From NCBI RefSeq assembly GCF_900626155.1, contig NZ_LR130844.1, positions 538,191 to 602,190 on the forward strand: a stretch of 64,000 nucleotides of DNA, in the 5' to 3' direction. The notes below the pieces were generated by a model, which saw nothing but the letters and a program-made list of their open reading frames with translations, searched no databases and was not told the DNA's origin. Shown piece by piece: positions 40,178 to 50,229 of the stretch; position 1 is the stretch's first letter, and every line of letters starts with the position of its first letter. The stretch comes from Anaerococcus vaginimassiliensis (lineage in GTDB: Bacteria; Bacillota; Clostridia; Tissierellales; Peptoniphilaceae). The position numbers and the translations under genes are program-made.

Positions 40178-41353
40178 CTATTTTCTAACTTCTCTATAAA
40201 AACTTGTTCCTGGTATTGAACTCTCTATGCCAAATATATCGGCAACAGTCTTTCCAATATCCGCAAAAGTATTTCTTGTCTTTAGATCAACACCAGCTTT
40301 AATCTTATCACCAAATATTATCATAGGAACATATTCTCTGGAGTGATCTGTAGATTCTGTTGATGGGTCACAACCGTGGTCTGCTGTAATAATTACTATG
40401 TCATCTTCTCTAAGTTTATCCATCATTTGACCTAATTGCTTGTCAAACTCACTAGCTGCATTTGCATAGCCATCGACATCATTTCTATGACCATAAATCA
40501 TATCGAAGTCAACCAAGTTTACAAAGCACAAACCGTTGAAATCCTTATCACATAGGTCAAGAGTTATGTTCATTCCGTCGATATTATCTTCCATCTTGTA
40601 ACTTTCTTCAACAGATTTTCCTGCAAATATATCGTAGATCTTTCCTACTCCAATTGAGTCAAAACCATTTTTCACTAAATCATCCATTACAATTGGACCT
40701 GTTGGATCAAGGGCGTAATCATGTCTGTTTCTAGTTCTTTCAAAAGATCCTTCTTTTCCAACAAATGGTCTTGCTATAACTCTTCCTACAGCAAGATCTC
40801 CTTGTAGCATCTCTCTTGCAATCTCACAACAACGATATAATTCTTCAAGGCTTACTACATCTTCATGGCCTGCTACTTGGAAAACTGAATCTGCAGATGT
40901 ATATACTATCAAAGCCCCAGTTTCTAGATGTTCTTTTCCATAATCTTTTATAACTTCTGTTCCAGAGTATGGTTTATTGCAAAGAATTTTTCTGCCTACT
41001 CTTTCTGAGTATTCTTCCAAGAAATCTTCTGGGAATCCATTAGGGAAAGTTGGGAATGGCTTTTCAGAAATTATTCCTGCCATTTCCCAATGACCTGTAG
41101 TTGTATCTTTCCCATTTGAACTTTCAGCAAGTCTTGCAAAAGAAGCTTGAGGATTTTCTACGCCTTCCTTACAATCAACTCCTTCTATATTGAAAAGACC
41201 AAGCTTTTCTAAGTTTGGAGTGTCATACTTTTCGCTTTTAACAATTGCAGCTAAAGTACTACTACCTTCATCTCCATACTTTTTTGCATCAGGCATCTCG
41301 CCTATTCCAAAACTATCTAAAACTATTAAAAATACTCTCTTCTTATTTTCCAT
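40178..41353 (-). CDS. deoB: Phosphopentomutase
   Basis: A 391-residue alkaline-phosphatase-superfamily enzyme. Metal ligands are visible in LDSFGIGEMPDA (about 8-19), the nucleophile threonine region GKDTTTGHWE (about 80-89) and ITADHGCDPST (about 324-334). It converts (deoxy)ribose-1-phosphate to the 5-phosphate that DeoC cleaves. It is 9 bp downstream of deoC. Confidence 0.95.
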   Translation of the reverse strand: MENKKRVFLIVLDSFGIGEMPDAKKYGDEGSSTLAAIVKSEKYDTPNLEKLGLFNIEGVDCKEGVENPQASFARLAESSNGKDTTTGHWEMAGIISEKPFPTFPNGFPEDFLEEYSERVGRKILCNKPYSGTEVIKDYGKEHLETGALIVYTSADSVFQVAGHEDVVSLEELYRCCEIAREMLQGDLAVGRVIARPFVGKEGSFERTRNRHDYALDPTGPIVMDDLVKNGFDSIGVGKIYDIFAGKSVEESYKMEDNIDGMNITLDLCDKDFNGLCFVNLVDFDMIYGHRNDVDGYANAASEFDKQLGQMMDKLREDDIVIITADHGCDPSTESTDHSREYVPMIIFGDKIKAGVDLKTRNTFADIGKTVADIFGIESSIPGTSFYREVRK

Positions 41354-41362
41354 GGCAAATCC

Positions 41363-42031
41363 TTAATAATCTGATTTATTTTCTTCGCCCTTTAGCATCT
41401 TGATTGCAGAGCTTGTTCCAATTCTATCGCAGCCTGCTTCGATGAAGGCTATCAAATCTTCTTTTGTTCTAACTCCACCAGCTGCTTTAATTTTAACATT
41501 TTCTCCGATGTTATCTTTAAATAGGATTACATCTTCCATCCTAGCTCCGTCTGTACCAAAGCCTGTAGATGTTTTAATATAGTCAGCACCTGCATTAGTT
41601 ACTGCCTTACACATGGCTATTTTCTCTTCTTCTGTTAGATAACAAGTTTCAACAATAACCTTTAAAATTCTTTCTCCAACAGCTTCTTTTATAGCTCTAA
41701 TCTCTTCTTCAACCTTTTCGTAGTCGCCATTTTTAACATCAGAAATATTTACAACCATATCAATTTCGCTTGCTCCATATTCTATGGCCTTTTTAGCTTC
41801 TACTATCTTTGACTCTGTAAGATTGTATCCTAGAGGAAATCCGATTACTGTGCAGATTGTTAGCTTATCACCGTATTTTTTGTTAATTCTTTCGATGTAT
41901 GATTGAGGAACACAAACAGATGCAGTCTTGTATTCTACAGCCTCATCACATAGTTTTTCTATATCTTCCCATGTAGAAAAAGGTTTTAGTAATGTGTGAT
42001 CAATATGAGCATAAATTTCTTTATTTTCCAT
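41363..42031 (-). CDS. deoC: Deoxyribose-phosphate aldolase
   Basis: A 222-residue class I aldolase of usual length. The Schiff-base lysine lies in VIVETCYL or the adjacent strand (about 145-152), with the second lysine region YIKTSTGFG (about 173-181). It splits deoxyribose-5-phosphate to acetaldehyde and glyceraldehyde-3-phosphate. It is the first gene of the deo operon, behind a clear promoter and opposite the deoR gene. Confidence 0.95.
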   Translation of the reverse strand: MENKEIYAHIDHTLLKPFSTWEDIEKLCDEAVEYKTASVCVPQSYIERINKKYGDKLTICTVIGFPLGYNLTESKIVEAKKAIEYGASEIDMVVNISDVKNGDYEKVEEEIRAIKEAVGERILKVIVETCYLTEEEKIAMCKAVTNAGADYIKTSTGFGTDGARMEDVILFKDNIGENVKIKAAGGVRTKEDLIAFIEAGCDRIGTSSAIKMLKGEENKSDY

Positions 42032-42102
42032 AATAACTCCTTATAACCCTTTGTGAAAGGTTTTCCTTATTGTCTAGACATTTCGTTTCTTTTGTTATTT
42101 TT

Positions 42103-42145
42103 ATTCTACAACAATTATGTTAATATGTCAACATAAAATGTTATA
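42103..42145 (-). promoter_or_regulatory. deo operon promoter and likely operator
   Basis: On the minus strand, TTGACA (42131-42126) and TAGAAT (42108-42103) are 17 bp apart. AACATTTTATGTT and TGTTGACATATTAACA overlap the -35 region as inverted repeats and could bind the divergently encoded DeoR protein. A perfect palindrome TGTCTAGACA also lies in the leader at 42071-42080. Confidence 0.75.
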
Positions 42146-42223
42146 ATTTTACCATTATTTTCTTAAAATAGCTTCTAGCCCTTAATTTATCAGATATTTA
42201 TGGTACAATTAAGCTAAAGGTGG

Positions 42224-43027
42224 TTGGAGTATATGGCTAAAAAAGACGAAAGATTAAATAAAATAATAAGCATAGTCAAGAATAAAAACGGGTCTTCCAT
42301 CAAGGAATTGGCAAGCGACCTGTCAGTCTCTGAGATGACTATAAGAAGGGATATAAAGATTCTTGAAGACAATAACATTATAGAGGTTTACCATGGGGCT
42401 GTTGTTTATAACCCTTCCTTGGATAACCCGACTCTCTCCCAAACTGAGCCGGACTATGACTTAGATCAGAATTTGAAATTAAACAATAGGCAAAAGGATT
42501 TGATTGGAAGAAGGGCTTCTAGTTTAATTAACGATGGAGATATTGTAATAATAGATACTGGAACTACTACTGATAAGCTTTCTAAGTATATCTCTAATGA
42601 TATTTCTTCAACTTGTCTTGTTTTCTCATCAAATAACTTCCTGAATTTGATGTATAAGGATAATATCGACCTAATCCTTGCGGGAGGATTTTTCCACAGG
42701 AATACAGGGATGTTCGAATCACAAGCAAGCCTTAATGTTATAGAAAACACAAGAGCCAACAAAGTCTTCTTATCAGCAGCCGGAGTACATAAAAATTTGG
42801 GCATAACTTGTTCCAACTCCTACGAGTTAGCCACTAAGAAGCTAATTATTAAAAATTCTCTAGAGGTTATTTTGCTTGTAGATTCAAGCAAGTTCGATGC
42901 TGTAAAGGCTGTTCATTTTTGTGAGCTTGATGATATAGATATTGTTGTAACTGATAAAAATATAAGTAGAGATTGGCTTAGCTATTTAGAAGAAAAAAAT
43001 ATAAAAGTGATAATAGCTGATAAATAA
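42224..43027 (+). CDS. DeoR-family regulator of the deo operon
   Basis: A DeoR-type repressor with an N-terminal helix-turn-helix (about 10-60, with VSEMTIRRDIKILED) and a sugar-phosphate sensing domain (IDTGTTTDKLSKY). The frame opens at an ATG at 42224; the ATG at 42233 (MAKKDERLNK) is closer to GGTGG and may be the true start. Divergent orientation from deoC suggests control by deoxyribose phosphates. Confidence 0.87.
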   Translation: MEYMAKKDERLNKIISIVKNKNGSSIKELASDLSVSEMTIRRDIKILEDNNIIEVYHGAVVYNPSLDNPTLSQTEPDYDLDQNLKLNNRQKDLIGRRASSLINDGDIVIIDTGTTTDKLSKYISNDISSTCLVFSSNNFLNLMYKDNIDLILAGGFFHRNTGMFESQASLNVIENTRANKVFLSAAGVHKNLGITCSNSYELATKKLIIKNSLEVILLVDSSKFDAVKAVHFCELDDIDIVVTDKNISRDWLSYLEEKNIKVIIADK

Positions 43028-43028
43028 A

Positions 43029-43077
43029 AGGCAGTGCTTAGGGTCTTTCTATAAACCTTAGGCACCGTCTTTTTTTG
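43029..43077. terminator. Terminator between convergent deoR and P-type ATPase genes
   Basis: GTGCTTAGG and CCTTAGGCAC form an imperfect stem followed by T7 on the plus strand. Confidence 0.7.
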
Positions 43078-43081
43078 TTTA

Positions 43082-45157
43082 TTAAATTTTATAATCTTTC
43101 ATGTTCTTGCCAGCAATCATAACTGTCGATAGGTTGTGAAGGAGTGAAGAACTTGTATTTGACAAAATTCCTAGAACTCCTAAGATTATAAGGCTTGAGT
43201 TAATGGATACAATCTGCTTGTAGTCAGTTTTTATCCTTTTATCCATAGCCTTTGATAGTTTTACAACATCAACTAGGCCTTCTAGGCTGTCGCTTCCTAT
43301 GGATATGTCAGAGATTTCTTTGGCTATATCAGCTCCCTGGTGCATTGATATGCCGACGTCTGAACTTGATAGGGCTACAGAATCATTTATTCCGTCTCCT
43401 ATCATGACAACAGTCCTTCCCTTATCTTTCTCATCTATCACATATTTTTGTTTATCTTCCGGTAGAACTTGGGACTTGTAATAGTCAAGGCCTAGCTTTT
43501 CAGCTACACTCCTTGCTGCATTTTCTGCATCTCCTGTAAGCATGGCTATGTTATCGAAAGATAAGTCTCTAAGGTATTCCACCATGTCCTTGGCTTCTTC
43601 CCTTAGGGGATCTTCAATACAGATTACTGCTATAAGTCTATCGGCAAAGGCCATATAGAGAAGTGAATAATCTTCTTTGAGCCTATCAATTATATCCCTA
43701 GTCTCATCGTCTATTTCGACTCCCTCATCATCCAAAATAAAGTGTTCTGATCCAATCATAGCTACCTTGTCTACTATAGTAGTCTTTATACCATGAGCTA
43801 CTATATATTCAGGCTTGGAGTGCATCTCTTCGTGTTTTAAATCCCTTGCCCTAGCAGCTTCTACTACAGCACTTGCTATAGAGTGTGGGAAGTGCTCTTC
43901 AAGACAAGCGGCGATTCTTAGACATTCATTTTCCTCGATATCATCAAGGGCAATAACTTTAGCAACCCTTGGTTCAGACTTAGTTAGGGTACCAGTCTTG
44001 TCGAAGACAATGGTGTTAGCCTTAGATAAGTTTTCTAAGTATTTTCCTCCCTTAACCAAGACTTTCTTTTCAGATGCTTGGCTAATCGCCTTCATTATAG
44101 CTATAGGAATAGTAAGTTTTAGGGCACATGAGAAATCTACCATCAAGAACGACTTGGCCTTTTCTAAGTTTCTTGTAAGAAGATAGGTAAGTCCTGCTCC
44201 TACGAAAGAGTACTTAACTAGGCTATCAGCCATATTCTCTGCATTTTTCTGAGCCAAAGACTTGTTCTTTTCGCTATCTGAAATAAGCTCAATAATATGG
44301 CTTAACCTAGATTCATCGTACTTTTTCTTGGTTTCAACGATGATTGCTCCCTCTTCGAGGGCAGTTCCTGCAAAGACTATAGATCCCTCTGATTTCTTGA
44401 CAGGATTAGACTCTCCTGTAAAAGAAGATTCGTTGACCATGGCAACACCCTTGATGACCTTGCCATCTACAGGAATTAAGTTACCCATCTCAACTTCTAT
44501 TAAATCTCCTTCTTCAACTTCCTTGATATTTTTGATAATCTTCTCACCATTTTCGATTACAAACACATTATCAACATTTAAGGCAAGGGAATGAGCTAAG
44601 TCTTCTTGGGATTTCTTCATGGTGTAATCTTCAAGTTTTTCACCAAGGCCCAATAGGAACATTATGTTTGCGGCATCGCCAAACTGTCTTGTTGCAAGAG
44701 AGATTGAAATTGCAGTCGCATCCAAGACTTCTACATTTACCTTTCTCTTAATCAAAGACTTAACTCCAGCTTTGATAAATGGATAGGCCCTAAAGAATAG
44801 ACTTATGGTTCCTAAAGGCTGAGGTAGGATATATTTAAAAAATATCCTAGTATACATGGCATCTCTTAAAATATGGAAGATGTCATTTTCTGATTGAGCC
44901 TCAAAGTCTACTCTTTCTATAGAGGTTTCCTCAATAGTCTTTAGGTCTAGGTCAAGGATTGCCCTAGCTATTTGAGGAATAAATCTCTCCTCGTAATTTA
45001 CCGTGATGGACTTTGTGAGTATCGACACCCTACAAGACTTGACGCCTTCGATTTCTTCGATGCGATATTTTAGCTTATTTAAATTTTCCTCTTTGATATA
45101 ATCTTCATAGGTGAAACGGCTTCTGCCTTCGATTCTATGAGCAATAGAGGCTCTCAT
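43082..45157 (-). CDS. P1B-type metal ATPase with SCA membrane motif
   Basis: A 691-residue heavy-metal P-type ATPase: TGES at 247-250, phosphorylation site DKTGT at 386-390 and MIGDGINDS near 592. The transmembrane metal motif normally written CPC or SPC is SCA (343-345, context DFSCALKL). The N-terminal ferredoxin-like region (about 1-80) lacks the CXXC of metal-binding domains. The metal is not predictable from these features; manganese or another divalent metal is conceivable. Its start overlaps the stop of the small Cys-rich gene upstream. Confidence 0.88.
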   Translation of the reverse strand: MRASIAHRIEGRSRFTYEDYIKEENLNKLKYRIEEIEGVKSCRVSILTKSITVNYEERFIPQIARAILDLDLKTIEETSIERVDFEAQSENDIFHILRDAMYTRIFFKYILPQPLGTISLFFRAYPFIKAGVKSLIKRKVNVEVLDATAISISLATRQFGDAANIMFLLGLGEKLEDYTMKKSQEDLAHSLALNVDNVFVIENGEKIIKNIKEVEEGDLIEVEMGNLIPVDGKVIKGVAMVNESSFTGESNPVKKSEGSIVFAGTALEEGAIIVETKKKYDESRLSHIIELISDSEKNKSLAQKNAENMADSLVKYSFVGAGLTYLLTRNLEKAKSFLMVDFSCALKLTIPIAIMKAISQASEKKVLVKGGKYLENLSKANTIVFDKTGTLTKSEPRVAKVIALDDIEENECLRIAACLEEHFPHSIASAVVEAARARDLKHEEMHSKPEYIVAHGIKTTIVDKVAMIGSEHFILDDEGVEIDDETRDIIDRLKEDYSLLYMAFADRLIAVICIEDPLREEAKDMVEYLRDLSFDNIAMLTGDAENAARSVAEKLGLDYYKSQVLPEDKQKYVIDEKDKGRTVVMIGDGINDSVALSSSDVGISMHQGADIAKEISDISIGSDSLEGLVDVVKLSKAMDKRIKTDYKQIVSINSSLIILGVLGILSNTSSSLLHNLSTVMIAGKNMKDYKI

Positions 45158-45474
45158 TACTTATTTTCTTCCTCAGAAGTTTCTTCTTCGCATCCACACT
45201 CGCATTCGCAAGCTACTTTGTTAATATCTTGTTCAGCTTCTTTTTTTGCTTCTTCAGCTTCTTCCTTAGCCTTTACTTCCTTAGCTTCTGCTAGGACATC
45301 TTCTGCTGAAACTCTGATAGATTCAATAGTTTTATCGATAGATTCCTTTACCTTTAGTCCTCCAACAACTGTGTTAACTGTTGCTTTTTTGGCAAGTTTT
45401 GAGTTGAGAACTTTTCCTCCAACTAATCCTACCAATAATCCTGCTCCAACGCTTAATGCTTTCTTTTCTAACAT
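45157..45474 (-). CDS. Small Cys-rich partner of the P-type ATPase (DUF6110-like)
   Basis: A 105-residue protein with a hydrophobic N-terminus (about 6-22, glycine-rich), a long charged helix and a tail with CECECGC (about 89-95). The cysteine cluster could bind metal and hand it to the ATPase, whose gene starts at the same base where this one ends. Similar small genes accompany SCA-type ATPases in other Firmicutes as far as recalled; the DUF number is tentative. GGAGG precedes the ATG. Confidence 0.65.
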   Translation of the reverse strand: MLEKKALSVGAGLLVGLVGGKVLNSKLAKKATVNTVVGGLKVKESIDKTIESIRVSAEDVLAEAKEVKAKEEAEEAKKEAEQDINKVACECECGCEEETSEEENK

Positions 45475-45613
45475 GAATTCCTCCTTAAATTTTTAGGCTT
45501 TAATATCTTAACGAAAGTTTTACCTTAGCTTTGACCTAAAGCCTTTACTATGATTCAATTATACTCTTATTATTTAATTTTGAATAGAGGGTTTTCTAAT
45601 TTTAAAACAATTC

Positions 45614-46585
45614 TTACTTTCCATCGATTACAGTATCTGAAAATCCAATCATTAAATTCAAATCAGAATTTTCTATTTGTAGAATTCCGTATTCTACTAG
45701 GCTTACTTCCGGATTATCCTTATATCTTTTATCGGGGCTTCCATCTTTGTTGGCGTGTTTATAAGTTTTTTCTAAGATTGTTGCATCTTTGGCGATTTCC
45801 CCTTCTTCCTTAAAGTCTTCTGCCCTAAGATCTACTTTTAGATCCTTGTAGTCAATAGCCTTAAGGTCTTTGTTTTTCTGAAGTAGAAGGGCATCTGGCA
45901 AGAAGCTTATCATTATATCATCCGTCTTGAGGCTTATTATCTCTACATTTGTATCTATTCCATTAGGAAGTCCCTTCACTATTCTTAGGGGGCTCCTATC
46001 TAGGATTAGATCATTTTCTAGATCATTTATTAGAAAGACTTCATCACTTTCTAATATCCCTGCCAAAAGCTTATTGCTAAGGTCGTATTCTTCCTTGGAT
46101 CCGTCTTCGAAGTCATATTCTAGGCTTACTGGTTCTGGATTTTTCTTATAGAAATAAAGAATAGCACCTATTATTGTAAGGCCTATGAGTAAGGGATTTA
46201 TGAAAAATAAAAATATTCCTGCAACAGAAAGAATAAGGCCGACAAGCTTGTAGGGTCTTTCTTCCTTTCTACTTTCTAGGACATCTTCTAGGGCAGTTGA
46301 CTTGATGTTTTTAAAGTCAATAGTTGATGTTTTATTTATTATTTTTCCTTCTTTGTTTTTGTTTTCTTCTGTATGATTTTTCCCTAAATCATTTAGGGGA
46401 TTTTTGAATTCTTTCTGATAGGATAGGCCTGTTCCGGGGATATAGGCCGTTCCCCTGATATTTCCCTTGGCTGTTTTTGTTATCCTAAAGCCTTTTCCGC
46501 CCCAAGAAAACCCAGGACCAGTCTTAGACATATTTATCCTAAAACCCTTACCTAAATTTATACTTTTTCTAAATCTAACTCCCAT
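45614..46585 (-). CDS. DUF4236 domain membrane protein
   Basis: A 323-residue protein. The first 60 residues (RFRKSINLGKGFRINMSKTG and GTAYIPGTGLSYQ) match the DUF4236 domain seen in many bacterial proteins of unknown role. Two hydrophobic segments follow (about 113-143). The remaining 180 residues are acidic and predicted soluble, without a recognised domain. Single gene. Confidence 0.75.
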   Translation of the reverse strand: MGVRFRKSINLGKGFRINMSKTGPGFSWGGKGFRITKTAKGNIRGTAYIPGTGLSYQKEFKNPLNDLGKNHTEENKNKEGKIINKTSTIDFKNIKSTALEDVLESRKEERPYKLVGLILSVAGIFLFFINPLLIGLTIIGAILYFYKKNPEPVSLEYDFEDGSKEEYDLSNKLLAGILESDEVFLINDLENDLILDRSPLRIVKGLPNGIDTNVEIISLKTDDIMISFLPDALLLQKNKDLKAIDYKDLKVDLRAEDFKEEGEIAKDATILEKTYKHANKDGSPDKRYKDNPEVSLVEYGILQIENSDLNLMIGFSDTVIDGK

Positions 46586-46637
46586 AATATCATCCTTTCA
46601 TAAGTATTATATCATAAGAAAAATATTTTTAGGCAAA

Positions 46638-46670
46638 GAAAAACTGCTAGGTTATACCCAGCAGTTTTAA
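46638..46670. terminator. Terminator after arcB
   Basis: AAAACTGCT and AGCAGTTTT arms have A and T tracts on both sides, so it can work on either strand. It is just past the OTC stop codon. Confidence 0.8.
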
Positions 46671-46678
46671 TTTTTCTA

Positions 46679-47683
46679 TTATTTTAGTGTTGCATACATT
46701 ATAGCTTTGATTGTATGCATTCTGTTTTCAGCTTCATCAAATACTTTAGATTTGTGTGATAAAAATACATCTTCTGTAACTTCCATACCGTTTAGTTCGT
46801 ATTTGTCGCCGAATTTATCATAGATCTCTTTACCAACTGTTGTGTTTAAGTCGTGGAAAGATGGTAGGCAGTGCATGAAGATTGTATCTTCTTTAGCATT
46901 GTCCATTACCTTTTGGTTAACTTGGAATGGGTGAAGTTGTTCGATTCTATCAGCCCAAACTTCTTCTGGTTCTCCCATTGATACCCAAATATCTGTGTAA
47001 ATTACATCAGCATCTTTTGTGCTTGCCATTACATCTTCGCTAAATTCAACTTTTGAACCGTGTTTTTTAGCAAATTCTCTAGCTAGTTCTTGAACATCTT
47101 CTTCTGGCCATAGGTCTTTTGGTCCACAACCGATGAAGTTGATACCAAGTTTTGCACATGTTACTGCTAGGGAGTTACCCATATTGTTTCTGCAATCGCC
47201 CATATATACAAAGTTTAGACCACGAAGGCGTCCAAAGTTTTCTTTGATTGTAAGCATATCAGCGATCATTTGAGTTGGATGCCATTTGTCTGTTAGACCA
47301 TTCCATACTGGAACTCCTGCATTATCAGCTAACTCTTCTACTAAATCTTGTCTAAATCCTCTATATTCGATACCATCGTAGAATCTACCTAAAACTTTTG
47401 CAGTATCAGCTATTGATTCTTTCTTACCCATTTGGCTTGAACCTGGATCTAGATATGTTACTCCCATACCAAGGTCCATACCAGCAACTTCGAATGAGCA
47501 TCTTGTTCTTGTTGATGTTTTTTCGAATAATAATACTATGTTTTTACCTTGTAGATAGTTGTGTGGTGTTCCTGTTAATTTTAAGTTTTTAAACTCTTCT
47601 GATAGTTTGATTAAGTATAAAACTTCATCTTCTGTAAAATCTTTAATAGCTAATAAATTGCGTCCTCTTAAGTTAACTCCCAT
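46679..47683 (-). CDS. arcB: Ornithine carbamoyltransferase (catabolic type)
   Basis: A 334-residue OTC with all substrate motifs intact: STRTRCS at 57-63, HPTQ at about 135-138, RNNMGNS at about 165-171, the ornithine loop WVSMGE and HCLPSFHD near 271. It interconverts citrulline plus phosphate and ornithine plus carbamoyl phosphate. With carbamate kinase on the same transcript, it probably works in the catabolic direction. clpB lies 23 bp upstream. Confidence 0.93.
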   Translation of the reverse strand: MGVNLRGRNLLAIKDFTEDEVLYLIKLSEEFKNLKLTGTPHNYLQGKNIVLLFEKTSTRTRCSFEVAGMDLGMGVTYLDPGSSQMGKKESIADTAKVLGRFYDGIEYRGFRQDLVEELADNAGVPVWNGLTDKWHPTQMIADMLTIKENFGRLRGLNFVYMGDCRNNMGNSLAVTCAKLGINFIGCGPKDLWPEEDVQELAREFAKKHGSKVEFSEDVMASTKDADVIYTDIWVSMGEPEEVWADRIEQLHPFQVNQKVMDNAKEDTIFMHCLPSFHDLNTTVGKEIYDKFGDKYELNGMEVTEDVFLSHKSKVFDEAENRMHTIKAIMYATLK

Positions 47684-47706
47684 TTTAATCTCCTTATTTT
47701 TTTATT

Positions 47707-50211
47707 TTACATAATGCTAAAGGAAAAATTATCATCCTCTAACATAATTGTAAGCACGTTTGTACTATCCAAGTCATCTTGTAAGATTTTTCTAGAAACC
47801 ATGGTTACTATCTTATCATCAACCACTCTTCTAATCTCTCTAGCCCCAAATTCTTCATAATCTGAGAGGTCTACTATTTTTTCGATGACTTCATTTGTGT
47901 AGGCAAAGTTTACTCCAATTTCCCTAAAGTCATTTTTAACTTCTGCAAGGTAAATCTTTGTGATTTCCATAAGATCTTCATAAGATAAGGTATTAAACTT
48001 AACTATTGCATCAAGCCTATTTATAAATTCAGGCTTAAAGTATTGGTAAAGTTCATGCTTATATAGATTACTATCATCTTCCCTAGCCAATATATTAGAT
48101 GTCAAAATTATAATAGTATTGGTAAAGTCTATGGTTATGCCTCTATTATCAGTCAGCCTTCCCTCATCGAGTATTTGAAGAAGAATATCAAAAATCTGCT
48201 TGTTAGCCTTTTCTATCTCATCAAATAGAATTACCGAATAAGGATTTATTCTTACTTTTTCAGTAAGCTGGCCACCTTCTTCATAACCGACAAATCCTGG
48301 AGGAGCTCCAATAAACTTAGTTGTGGAATTTGAATCCATATACTCACTCATGTCAAATCTTATTAGGCTTTCTTCCCCTTCGTAGAGGGTATCAGCCAGA
48401 ACCTTTGCCAAATAGGTCTTACCAAGTCCTGTATTTCCTGTAAAAAGAAATGTCCCTATTGGCTTGTGCCTATTTTTCATGCCAACAGCCGTTCTTATTA
48501 TTGCATTTGATATCTTTTCTACGGCTTCTTGTTGACCTATTACTTTTTTACCCAGAGCCTTGTCTATATTTAAGATTTTTTCCTTCCTATCTTGATTCAA
48601 ATCCTCTACTGGTATCTTAGTTATCCTAGATATCAGCGTTTTGATATGATTTTCTTCAAGTTTTTCTATTTTGACAAATTCGTATTTCTTGTTTAGGTAG
48701 GATTTCTCTTCTTTTCTAAGCTCCGGAAGTTTTACCTTAGTAATTTTAGTATATTCCTCGAATTTATATTCATTTAGTAATCTTTTTTTGATAAATTCAA
48801 GCTCTCTTATATCGCTTCTTATCCTTCTTAGATCTTTTAGATTTTCTGTTTCTTCTTGTTTTATTTCTAGATTCTTATCGTAAAGCTTCTTTAGCTCATT
48901 TAACTTGTTTTTATTCTTATCGTCATCTTCAAGCTGTAGGCTTTCTTCCAATTCTAGAATATCTTCTCTTAAATCATCAAGACTATCCGGCGTATTTTCA
49001 AGCTTATTTTTAAGCATTGATGCCGCCTCATCCATAAGGTCTATTGCCTTATCAGGTAGCTTTCTGTCAGTTATATATCTATCGGATAGATCTACACAAG
49101 CCTTTATCGCCTCATCTGTTATTATAAGATTGTGAAAATTCTCGTAGTTAGTCTTTATTCCACGAAGAATATCATAAGATTCCTCGATACTTGGCTCTTT
49201 TATCAAAATCTTCTGGAAACGGCGTTCAAGTGCTCCGTCTTTTTCTATATGAGACCTGTATTCAGCAACAGTTGTCGCTCCTATTATAGTTACTTCTCCT
49301 CTGGATAGCTTTGGTTTTATGATATTTGAAATATCAATTCCACCTGAAGAGCTTCCTGCTCCAACTATTGTATGAATCTCATCAATAAATAGGATGATTT
49401 TTCCTTCAAACGAGGTTACTATGTCCATCAAATCTTTAACTCTTGATTCAAATTCACCTCTTAGACCAGTACCTGCCAATACACTTGATATATTTAGTGA
49501 AAATATTATCTTATCTTTTAGAAAATCTACCACATCTCCTTGGGCGATCTTTAGAGCTAGTCCCTCTACAACTGCAGATTTACCAACTCCAGGCTCGCCT
49601 ATTAGGATAGGGTTGTTTTTTATCCTTCTTGTTAGAATTTCAGATAATCTATCTACTTCATAATCCATGCCTATAACTGGATCAATTTTACCTTCTTTAG
49701 CTCTTTTGGTAAGGTCTATCCCATATTTATCAATTAGATCTCCTATTTTTTCGCTAAATCGTTCGCTAGTTTCTACTTCCTTTTCTTTGTTTACAAGATA
49801 TTCTTCACATTTTTCTTGCCTTAGGCCAACTTTTTCTAGGATATGTTTGCTAGTAGTCTTGCCTAGGTCAAAGAAAGCTAGAAATAGATGGCTTGTAGTT
49901 ATTTTCTCAGCGTATCTTTTCTTGGCATTTTCTTTGGCAATTAGCAAGGCACGTTGGTAATCTCTCGAAAAATAAAGCTTGCTAAGTCCATCATTTGACC
50001 TTAATTTTCCTATAGCTTTTGTTATTTCATCAGCTAAGTTATCTTTATCTACAGAAAATTCCTCAAGCATTGTATCTAGGACATGATTTTCTTGATCTGT
50101 TACAGACTTTAGTAGATGAAGGTCTGTTACTTCTTGATTTTTATTGAGGAGGGCGAGGTTTCTGGCTTCCTTAATCGCCATTGATGCCTTTAGTGAATAT
50201 ATATCTTTCAT
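47707..50211 (-). CDS. clpB: ClpB-type disaggregase AAA+ ATPase
   Basis: An 834-residue protein with an N-terminal Clp repeat region, two AAA+ modules (Walker A GEPGVGKSA near 205; second Walker A GNTGLGKT near 590) and an acidic coiled-coil insertion (about 400-520) corresponding to the ClpB middle domain. ClpB rescues aggregated proteins with DnaK; no ClpP-binding loop is evident. The Walker A2 GNTGLGKT differs slightly from the usual GPTGVGKT. It is placed between arcC (18 bp) and arcB (23 bp), an unusual operon setting. Confidence 0.85.
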   Translation of the reverse strand: MKDIYSLKASMAIKEARNLALLNKNQEVTDLHLLKSVTDQENHVLDTMLEEFSVDKDNLADEITKAIGKLRSNDGLSKLYFSRDYQRALLIAKENAKKRYAEKITTSHLFLAFFDLGKTTSKHILEKVGLRQEKCEEYLVNKEKEVETSERFSEKIGDLIDKYGIDLTKRAKEGKIDPVIGMDYEVDRLSEILTRRIKNNPILIGEPGVGKSAVVEGLALKIAQGDVVDFLKDKIIFSLNISSVLAGTGLRGEFESRVKDLMDIVTSFEGKIILFIDEIHTIVGAGSSSGGIDISNIIKPKLSRGEVTIIGATTVAEYRSHIEKDGALERRFQKILIKEPSIEESYDILRGIKTNYENFHNLIITDEAIKACVDLSDRYITDRKLPDKAIDLMDEAASMLKNKLENTPDSLDDLREDILELEESLQLEDDDKNKNKLNELKKLYDKNLEIKQEETENLKDLRRIRSDIRELEFIKKRLLNEYKFEEYTKITKVKLPELRKEEKSYLNKKYEFVKIEKLEENHIKTLISRITKIPVEDLNQDRKEKILNIDKALGKKVIGQQEAVEKISNAIIRTAVGMKNRHKPIGTFLFTGNTGLGKTYLAKVLADTLYEGEESLIRFDMSEYMDSNSTTKFIGAPPGFVGYEEGGQLTEKVRINPYSVILFDEIEKANKQIFDILLQILDEGRLTDNRGITIDFTNTIIILTSNILAREDDSNLYKHELYQYFKPEFINRLDAIVKFNTLSYEDLMEITKIYLAEVKNDFREIGVNFAYTNEVIEKIVDLSDYEEFGAREIRRVVDDKIVTMVSRKILQDDLDSTNVLTIMLEDDNFSFSIM

Positions 50212-50229
50212 TGACCCTCCTTATATCTT

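Noticed and set aside
47707-50211. ClpC identity
   Set aside because: The long coiled-coil middle segment and total length fit ClpB; the short UVR-type linker of ClpC is not seen.
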